A DNA stretch of 12,318 bases from the NCBI GenBank assembly GCA_036267755.1, contig DATAVK010000047.1:1-12318 (forward strand), given 5' to 3'. The notes under the pieces were generated by a model, which made no database searches, had not been told where the DNA came from, and saw only the letters and a list, made by a program, of their open reading frames with translations. A program made the translations under genes and the position numbers. Of the stretch, positions 6,790 to 12,318 are shown piece by piece; position 1 is the first letter of the stretch, and every line of letters starts with the position of its first letter. Source of the stretch: DATAVK01 sp036267755 (GTDB lineage Bacteria; Actinomycetota; Actinomycetes; JAFAQI01).

Positions 6790-8418
6790 CTACAGGCCGA
6801 GGAGTTCGACCGACTGCTCGCGCATCTTGTACTTCATCACCTTGCCGGTGACGGTCGTCGGGAACTCCTCGGTCACATGCAGGTAGCGCGGGATCTTGTA
6901 GTGCGCGATCTTGCCCTTGCAGTACGCCGCGAGCTCGTCGCGGGTCAACGCCTGGCCGGGACGCAGGGTCACCCAGGCGACCAGCTCCTCGCCGTACCTG
7001 ACGTCCGGTACGCCGATGACCTGGACATCCACGATCGCCGGATGGGTGTAGAGGAACTCCTCGACCTCACGCGGGTAGATGTTCTCGCCGCCCCGGATCA
7101 CCATGTCCTTGATCCGGCCGACGATGCTCACGTACCCGTCGTCGTCCATGACCGCGAGGTCGCCGGTGTGCATCCAGCCGTCACGCACCGCCTCGGCGGT
7201 CAGGTCGGGCTGGTTCCAGTAGCCGAGCATCACCGAGTAGCCCTTGGTGCAGAACTCGCCGGGCTCGCCGCGCTCAACGGTCTCGCCCGTGTCGGGATCG
7301 ACCACCTTGATCTCGACGTGCGGGTGGACCCGTCCGACCGTCGCGACCCGCTTCTCCAGCGGGTCGTCGGGTGAGGTCTGGGTCGACACCGGCGACGTCT
7401 CGGTCATGCCGTAGCCGATGGTCACCTCGGACATGTGCATCGTGTCGACGCACCGGCGCATCACCTCGACCGGGCACGGGGACCCGGCCATCATCCCGGT
7501 GCGCAGCGATGACAGGTCCACTTCATCGAACGCCGAGTGGGCCTGCATGGCGATGAACATCGTGGGCACCGCCAGCAGGCTGGTGCAGCGCTCCGCCGCG
7601 ACGGTGCGCAGCGTCGCTTCGGGCTCGAAGGCAGGTGCCGGCAGCACGATCGCGGTCGCGTGCGTGACGCACGCGAGATTGCCGATGACCATCCCGAAGC
7701 AGTGATAGAAGGGCACCGGGATGCACACCCGGTCGGCCTCGGTGTAGCGGAAGCCCTCACCGAGGAAGAACCCGTTGTTGAGCAGGTTGCGATGGCTCAG
7801 CGTCGCGCCCTTCGGGAACCCGGTCGTCCCGCTCGTGTACTGGATGTTGATCGGGTCGTCGGCGCTCAGGCTGGCACTGCGGTCGGCCAGTGTCTCCGCA
7901 GTGACGGACTCCGCAGCCGTGAGCAAACCGGTCCAGTCCGGCGTACCGAGGACGATGACGTCCCGAAGCTCGGGCAGGTCGTCGCGGACCTCGGCGACCA
8001 TCGCGACGTAGTCGCTGGACTTGAACGCCGGCGCGCACACCAGCGCACGGCAGCCCGACTGGGCGAGCGCGAACCGCAGCTCCTCGGTTCGGTACGCCGG
8101 ATTGATGTTCACCAGGATGACGCCGGCTTTTGCCGCAGCGAACTGGATCAGCACCCACTCCGCGTTGTTCGGGCTCCACATCCCGAGCCGGTCACCGGTC
8201 TCCAGACCCCGGGCAATCAGGCCCCGAGCCACCACGTCGACCTGCTCGACGAGCTCGCGATAGGTCAGCCGCAGGCCCTGGAACGGAACGACGAGCGCCT
8301 CGTTGTCCGGGTACGCCGATGCCACCCGGTTCAGCGCGGCGCCGATGGTCTCGCTGAGCAGCGGAACGTCAGTAGGACCGGCCGCGTACGCCTGCATGGG
8401 GACATTGAACCTTGCCAC
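6790..8418 (-). CDS. AMP-binding acyl-CoA synthetase (ACSF2/FadD35-like)
   Basis: A 542-residue adenylate-forming enzyme that activates a carboxylic acid, probably a medium- or long-chain fatty acid, to acyl-AMP and then acyl-CoA. Motifs are complete: YTSGTTGFPKG (194-204, ATP loop), PFYHCFGM (236-243), YGMTETSP (336-343), HTGD (417-420), GRIKDMVIRGGENIYP (434-449) and the catalytic lysine in TGKVMKYKM (K526). The NIQYTSGTTGFPKGA form and full length fit the ACSF2/FadD35 subgroup. Chain length cannot be read from sequence. The annotated start is GTG at 8418; an internal ATG at 8397 (residue 8) is an alternative, with AAGG about 12 bases upstream. It is divergent from the GNAT gene (26 bp) and ends at the 6731-6779 inverted repeat. 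No beta-oxidation gene adjoins it. Confidence 0.93.
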   Translation of the reverse strand: MARFNVPMQAYAAGPTDVPLLSETIGAALNRVASAYPDNEALVVPFQGLRLTYRELVEQVDVVARGLIARGLETGDRLGMWSPNNAEWVLIQFAAAKAGVILVNINPAYRTEELRFALAQSGCRALVCAPAFKSSDYVAMVAEVRDDLPELRDVIVLGTPDWTGLLTAAESVTAETLADRSASLSADDPINIQYTSGTTGFPKGATLSHRNLLNNGFFLGEGFRYTEADRVCIPVPFYHCFGMVIGNLACVTHATAIVLPAPAFEPEATLRTVAAERCTSLLAVPTMFIAMQAHSAFDEVDLSSLRTGMMAGSPCPVEVMRRCVDTMHMSEVTIGYGMTETSPVSTQTSPDDPLEKRVATVGRVHPHVEIKVVDPDTGETVERGEPGEFCTKGYSVMLGYWNQPDLTAEAVRDGWMHTGDLAVMDDDGYVSIVGRIKDMVIRGGENIYPREVEEFLYTHPAIVDVQVIGVPDVRYGEELVAWVTLRPGQALTRDELAAYCKGKIAHYKIPRYLHVTEEFPTTVTGKVMKYKMREQSVELLGL

Positions 8419-8430
8419 TGGATGGTTGCC

Positions 8431-8436
8431 TATGCT
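8431..8436 (+). promoter_or_regulatory. Candidate -10 box of the GNAT gene (leaderless)
   Basis: TATGCT is a close match to the actinobacterial -10 pattern TA-N3-T and ends 8 bases before the ATG at 8445. There is no Shine-Dalgarno in between, so transcription probably begins within two bases of the start codon. TTGAAC at 8405-8410 is a possible -35 but the 20-base spacer is long. This region also lies directly upstream of the divergent acyl-CoA synthetase start. Confidence 0.4.
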
Positions 8437-8444
8437 CGTCGACC

Positions 8445-8723
8445 ATGACAGTCACCGTCAGGGATGCCCCCGACCGGTCGCGGTACGAGGCCGTCGTCGA
8501 CGGTGACGTGGCGGGGTTCGCCGACTATCGGGTGAGCGACGACCGGGTCGTGTTCCTGCACGTCGAGGTGGCGCCGGAGCGTCAGGGGAACGGGATCGCG
8601 ACGACGTTGGTGCGCGAGGCGATGGACGACGTGATCGGTCGCGGCAAGACGATCACCCCCCGATGCCCGTTTGCGGTGGCTTTCGTCCAGCGGTTTCCGG
8701 AGTATCAGCAGTACACCGGCTAG
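8445..8723 (+). CDS. Small GNAT-fold N-acetyltransferase (YjdJ/NATD1-like)
   Basis: A 92-residue protein of the short single-domain GNAT group represented by YjdJ and human NATD1. Visible signatures are FLHVEVAPERQGNGIATTLV (residues 37-56), containing the acetyl-CoA pyrophosphate loop RQGNGIA (46-52), and TPRCPFAVAFVQRFPEYQ (71-88). The last matches the conserved P-x-C-P-F ... (H/F)PEY ending with Cys74, thought to be catalytically relevant in this group. The acceptor is unknown. The frame is open back to 8412, but the ATG at 8445 gives the family-like N-terminus and matches the promoter position. It lies 33 bp before gltA on the same strand; gltA may be read from this transcript or from its own promoter. 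Confidence 0.85.
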   Translation: MTVTVRDAPDRSRYEAVVDGDVAGFADYRVSDDRVVFLHVEVAPERQGNGIATTLVREAMDDVIGRGKTITPRCPFAVAFVQRFPEYQQYTG

Positions 8724-8731
8724 TCGCCGTG

Positions 8732-8747
8732 GTGACCCGGATGTCAC
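8732..8747. promoter_or_regulatory. Inverted repeat immediately upstream of gltA
   Basis: GTGAC-N6-GTCAC is a perfect 5-bp inverted repeat whose right end is 9 bases before the gltA ATG. It lies in the 33-bp gap between the GNAT stop and gltA, where an operator or leader would be. It resembles but does not match the CRP/GlxR site (TGTGA-N6-TCACA), because the register is shifted. A repeat this short could arise by chance. Confidence 0.25.
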
Positions 8748-8756
8748 ACTTTTGTC

Positions 8757-10040
<1,284 letters not shown>

Positions 10041-10057
10041 GCTTCCTCGGCAGATCA

Positions 10058-10097
10058 GTGAACCGCGACTGCCCGCCGGCGGGCAGCAGCGGTTCAC
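10058..10097 (+). terminator. Strong hairpin downstream of gltA
   Basis: GTGAACCGC (10058-10066) pairs perfectly with GCGGTTCAC (10089-10097). Between them, after a 2-by-2 mismatch, lies the perfect 18-base palindrome CTGCCCGCCGGCGGGCAG (10069-10086). The whole 40-base element pairs at 36 positions and starts 17 bases after the gltA stop, the usual place for a factor-independent terminator. There is no U tract, only an A-rich AAA on the far side. The right arm overlaps the -35 box of the next gene's candidate promoter. Confidence 0.7.
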
Positions 10098-10122
10098 AAA
10101 CCACTGCGGACGTGGCTAGATT
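10093..10122 (+). promoter_or_regulatory. Candidate promoter of the PEP-mutase-like gene
   Basis: TTCACA (10093-10098), 5 of 6 matches to TTGACA, and TAGATT (10117-10122), a TA-N3-T -10 box, are 18 bases apart. Transcription would begin about 10128-10130, giving a leader of roughly 137 bases before the ATG at 10267. This is the best -35/-10 pair I see in the window. It is not experimentally known. Confidence 0.5.
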
Positions 10123-10127
10123 GAGCT

Positions 10128-10201
10128 GCCGGCCGGGTCGGGCCAGCGCCACGGGGGACGGGGAAGCTCCCGAAGCCGAAGCACAGCTCGGCCCGGCCGG
10201 T
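10128..10201 (+). promoter_or_regulatory. Predicted long-helix leader RNA upstream of the PEP-mutase-like gene
   Basis: Bases 10129-10143 pair without interruption with 10186-10200: nine Watson-Crick pairs (CCGGCCGGG with CCCGGCCGG), then six more including two G-U pairs. A further G-U pair is possible at 10128/10201. The 42-base apical part contains a small stem CGGG (10159-10162) with CCCG (10169-10172). The helix begins at or next to the predicted transcription start. I could not match it to a known riboswitch class (cobalamin, SAM, glycine, c-di-AMP and guanidine considered by eye). It may be an attenuator, a cis-acting RNA element, or a GC-rich coincidence. Confidence 0.35.
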
Positions 10202-10204
10202 CTC

Positions 10205-10218
10205 CGGTCGGCCGACCG
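10205..10218. repeat. Perfect 14-bp palindrome in the leader
   Basis: CGGTCGGCCGACCG is self-complementary over 14 bases and lies 48 bases upstream of the ATG at 10267, just after the long helix. It could be an operator for a dimeric regulator or a second RNA hairpin with a tight loop. In DNA this GC-rich, palindromes of this size are not rare. Confidence 0.3.
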
Positions 10219-10252
10219 TCAATGTGGTTCCGCCAAACCGTCGGCGATGATG

Positions 10253-10258
10253 AGGAGG
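10253..10258 (+). promoter_or_regulatory. Strong Shine-Dalgarno deciding the start at 10267
   Basis: A perfect AGGAGG lies 8 bases before the ATG at 10267. It selects this start over the in-frame upstream ATG at 10222, which has no ribosome site and would add residues not typical of the family. It is the best ribosome site in the window and contrasts with the leaderless-looking neighbours. Confidence 0.8.
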
Positions 10259-10266
10259 CCACGCCC

Positions 10267-11094
10267 ATGTCGGCTGCGCCGATGACCGAGGGAGTATCAG
10301 CCCGTTTCTTGGAGCTGCATCAAGGGGATGCCCCGCTGCTGATCCCCAACCCGTGGGACGCCGGCTCGGCTCGGGTGCTGGCCTGGTTGGGCTTCGACGC
10401 CCTGGCGACGACCAGCAGCGGCTTCGCGGCAACACTGGGCCGTGCTGACGGATCGGTCAGTCGCGACGAGGCGCTGCGACACGCCGCGTCGGTCGTCGAC
10501 GCAGTCGAGATACCGGTGTCTGCCGACCTGGAGAACGGCTTCGCCGATGACCCGGGCGCGGTGGCGGACCTGGTCCTGGCGGCCACTGACGTCGGGCTGG
10601 CCGGCTGCTCTATCGAGGACTTCACGGGCGTCACCGTCGCCCCGATCTACGAACCCGGGCTTGCGGTGGAGCGGATCGCAGCAGCGGCGGCCGCGGCTCA
10701 CTCTGGGCCTCGTCACATCGTGCTGACCGCCCGCTGTGAGAACTACCTGCACGGCCGGGTGGACCTCGCGGACACCATCTCGCGGTTGCAGGCCTTCCAG
10801 GAAGCGGGGGCGGACGTGCTCTACGCGCCCGGTCTCACGTCGGCCGCTGACATCCGTGCCGTCGTCGAGTCCGTGGACCGTCCGATCAATGTCGTGCTCA
10901 TGCCGGATGGGCCGAGCGTCGCCGAGCTGAAGGAGATCGGCGTACGACGGATCTCGGTCGGGGGCTCGTTCGCCTGGGCGGCGATGGCGGGACTGGTCGA
11001 GGCAGCTCGTGAGCTGCGCGAGTCCGGGACCACGGAGTTCTTCGCCGCTGTGGCGAGCGGTCGCGCCGCCGTCGGAGCGGCGTTCGCCGACTGA
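10267..11094 (+). CDS. Isocitrate lyase/PEP mutase superfamily protein, non-lyase loop type
   Basis: A 275-residue (beta/alpha)8 enzyme of the PEP mutase/isocitrate lyase superfamily, which makes or breaks C-C or P-C bonds next to a carboxylate with Mg2+. Motifs are IPNPWDAGSARVLAWLGFDAL (about 26-46), ATTSSGFA (47-54), SADLENGF (85-92, metal-binding Asp/Glu), CSIEDFTG (114-121, with E117 D118), TARCENY (154-160) and NVVLMPDG (208-215). The KKCGH/KRCGH loop of isocitrate and methylisocitrate lyases is absent; after IED the chain runs FTGVTVAPIYEP. So it is not AceA or PrpB, but closer to the annotated 'PEP phosphonomutase-like/oxaloacetate decarboxylase-like' branch. The substrate is unknown. 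The start is set by AGGAGG 8 bases upstream. Gene order gltA then this gene suggests keto-acid metabolism, but a hairpin and separate promoter divide them. Confidence 0.9.
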   Translation: MSAAPMTEGVSARFLELHQGDAPLLIPNPWDAGSARVLAWLGFDALATTSSGFAATLGRADGSVSRDEALRHAASVVDAVEIPVSADLENGFADDPGAVADLVLAATDVGLAGCSIEDFTGVTVAPIYEPGLAVERIAAAAAAAHSGPRHIVLTARCENYLHGRVDLADTISRLQAFQEAGADVLYAPGLTSAADIRAVVESVDRPINVVLMPDGPSVAELKEIGVRRISVGGSFAWAAMAGLVEAARELRESGTTEFFAAVASGRAAVGAAFAD

Positions 11095-11113
11095 TCCCGC
11101 CGAACCGGATCAG
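11091..11113. terminator. Small hairpin spanning two convergent stop codons
   Basis: CTGATCC (11091-11097) and GGATCAG (11107-11113) form a perfect 7-bp stem with a 9-base loop. The left arm contains the TGA of the PEP-mutase-like gene (11092-11094), the right arm the reverse TGA of the PKD gene (11110-11112). The two genes are only 15 bp apart, so this is the only candidate bidirectional terminator. There is no T tract. Confidence 0.5.
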
Positions 11114-12318
11114 CTCCCGGCGAGCCCGATCGTCCACTCCGCTCCGGAGCCGCTGGTCGCATTGGTCGTCGCGGTCAGACCGCCGTAGGTCCCGCTCACC
11201 GAGCCGCCGGAGTCCGCGACCAGCGAGCTGACCGCGCCACCACCGGAGCCGTAGACGTCGGCCTCCTTGGTGACGCCGCTCGGCGGTGTCCATGCCGTCG
11301 TACCGGTCGACTTGTCGGTCCAGAACGTCACGGCGAACGACCCGTTGGACAGCCCGTTGAGGGTCGGCGACACGTGGGAGGCGGTCGAGGTGTCGACGTT
11401 CGACGCCTCCATCTCCACCGTCCCGGACGCGCTCGCGTAGTCGGCAACGGTCACCGCTGCCTTGACGGTCGCGGAGTAGCTGACCTTGACGCTGCTGCCG
11501 GGGTCACCCGCCTGCACAGTCCGCTCGTAGACCGCGGTGATTAAGCCGTTGTGGCTCGTCGACGTACCCACCTGGGTCCAGCCTGCGGGCACGGTTGTCG
11601 TGGCCGATGTGGAGGCGTAGCTATCGAAGAGCAGCAGCGCGTCGCCCACCTGGCTGGCGGCTGGCACCGTGACGGTCTCCGACGTGGCGTTGCCGTCGTG
11701 GGCGTTGGCCCCGACGAACGAGATCGGGTTCGTTCCGCCGCCCCCGCCGGAGGACGGCGTCGCCGTCTGCGTCGCGCTGCCCGACAGGCCGTCGCCACTG
11801 TCCGTGACGGTCAGCTGGACGCTGTCGGAACCCGGGGCTGCGTAGCTGTGAGTGGTCGTCGAGCCGGGGTCCGTCTCGGTCTGGCCGTCACCGAAGTTCC
11901 ATGCGTACGACGTGATGGTCCCGCTCGGGTCGGTCGAGGCGCTGGCGTTGAAGGAGCAGCTCAGGCCGGTGCAGTTCACCGTGAAGGACGCGTTCGGCGG
12001 CTGCGGCGGCGGCGGTGAGTTCCCTTGCGCAACGAAGGCGCCGCGGCTGGTCCAGTCGATGCTGGCGTCAGCGAGGGTGGCGGTTCCGGTGGGTTGGCCG
12101 TTGGTGAAGGGGATCTGGAACAGGCTCTTGGTGAGGCTGTCGGCGTAATAGAGGGTGTTGCCGGACAGGAACGCGCCGGCGACGTGGCTCCAGTTGTGGC
12201 CGTCGCTCAGGGTGAACTCGTCGGCTCCCATGACACCGCTGTCGGGTTCGAACCAGCGCCAGAACATCTGGGTCTTGCCGGCGAGGGTGTAGTAGACGCG
12301 ACCGTTCGAATAGAACAG
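11110..12318 (-). CDS. Secreted PKD-domain protein, N-terminus beyond the window edge
   Basis: The reverse frame runs open from 12318 to the TGA at 11110-11112, giving 402 residues of a longer protein. Residues 1-98 contain YYTLAGKTQMFWRWFEPDSG and NWSHVAGAFLSGNTLYYAD, a repeated strand pattern known from actinobacterial exported proteins; it probably forms part of a beta-propeller or similar fold. A PPPPQPP linker follows. Residues about 109-187 are a PKD (Ig-like) domain with ITSYAWNFGDGQTE. A GGGGG-containing linker (190-196) leads to a 200-residue Thr/Ser/Ala-rich all-beta C-terminal domain (VTVPAASQVGDALLLFDSYA, VPAGWTQVGTS) ending at TIGLAGS. There is no sortase motif or membrane anchor at the C-terminus. 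It is likely a secreted or surface protein with carbohydrate- or protein-binding role. An in-frame TTA leucine codon is at 11542-11544. ATG at 12267 is internal; the true start is off-window. Confidence 0.85.
   Translation of the reverse strand: MFYSNGRVYYTLAGKTQMFWRWFEPDSGVMGADEFTLSDGHNWSHVAGAFLSGNTLYYADSLTKSLFQIPFTNGQPTGTATLADASIDWTSRGAFVAQGNSPPPPQPPNASFTVNCTGLSCSFNASASTDPSGTITSYAWNFGDGQTETDPGSTTTHSYAAPGSDSVQLTVTDSGDGLSGSATQTATPSSGGGGGTNPISFVGANAHDGNATSETVTVPAASQVGDALLLFDSYASTSATTTVPAGWTQVGTSTSHNGLITAVYERTVQAGDPGSSVKVSYSATVKAAVTVADYASASGTVEMEASNVDTSTASHVSPTLNGLSNGSFAVTFWTDKSTGTTAWTPPSGVTKEADVYGSGGGAVSSLVADSGGSVSGTYGGLTATTNATSGSGAEWTIGLAGS

Noticed and set aside
8731..8750. A CRP/GlxR-type cAMP site upstream of gltA
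   Set aside because: The half-sites GTGAC and GTCAC are out of register with TGTGA-N6-TCACA; aligned as TGA/TCA the spacer is too long.
10128..10201. A known riboswitch (cobalamin, SAM, glycine, c-di-AMP) in the leader
   Set aside because: By eye none of the conserved boxes of these classes is present; only the helix itself can be supported.
10222..10266. Upstream in-frame ATG for the PEP-mutase-like gene
   Set aside because: It has no ribosome site, whereas AGGAGG lies 8 bases before the ATG at 10267; the extra 15 residues would be encoded by the ribosome site and leader.

Overview
The window is GC-rich throughout, uses many GTG starts and has tightly packed short intergenic gaps. Together with a Gram-negative-type (hexameric class) citrate synthase, a DUF2630 protein, a NATD1-like acetyltransferase and Tat-exported DUF1800/DUF1501 proteins, this points to a chromosomal segment of a high-GC actinomycete. 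I cannot name the genus. I see no tRNA, rRNA, CRISPR array, insertion sequence or phage gene. Both end genes are cut by the window edges.

Left region (1-2825): the 3' part of an FAD-linked oxidase (glycolate/D-lactate/D-2-hydroxyglutarate dehydrogenase type) converges on, and overlaps, a small P-loop kinase-like gene. That gene is divergent from a pirin gene across a gap of only 46 bp. Pirin is followed after 9 bp by an exported protein of unknown function, which may be a TIM-barrel glycoside-hydrolase-like domain behind a Pro-rich linker.

Middle region (2816-6245, minus strand): four co-directional genes read DUF2630 -> DUF1800 -> DUF1501 -> small coiled-coil protein. DUF1800 and DUF1501 overlap by ATGA and both carry twin-arginine signals, so they are very probably co-translated and exported folded. 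The biochemical job of this pair is not established. This is the best candidate in the window for an undescribed system.

Right region (6312-12318): an SRPBCC-fold protein and an ACSF2/FadD-type acyl-CoA synthetase converge on a perfect inverted repeat. A small GNAT protein diverges from the synthetase. Next come citrate synthase (gltA), a strong hairpin, and a 226-bp intergenic stretch with a good promoter match and a predicted 15-16 bp helix in the leader. That leader precedes an isocitrate lyase/PEP-mutase superfamily gene which lacks the lyase KKCGH/KRCGH loop. Its stop codon and that of the last gene (a secreted PKD-domain protein, cut at the right edge) sit inside one small hairpin.

The acyl-CoA synthetase, citrate synthase and PEP-mutase-like enzyme all touch acetyl-CoA, oxaloacetate or keto-acid metabolism, but they are separate transcription units and I do not claim a pathway. 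Several genes (SRPBCC, GNAT, pirin, kinase-like, gltA) have no visible Shine-Dalgarno sequence. Some have a -10-like hexamer 6-8 bases before the start codon, which suggests leaderless transcripts, common in actinomycetes.
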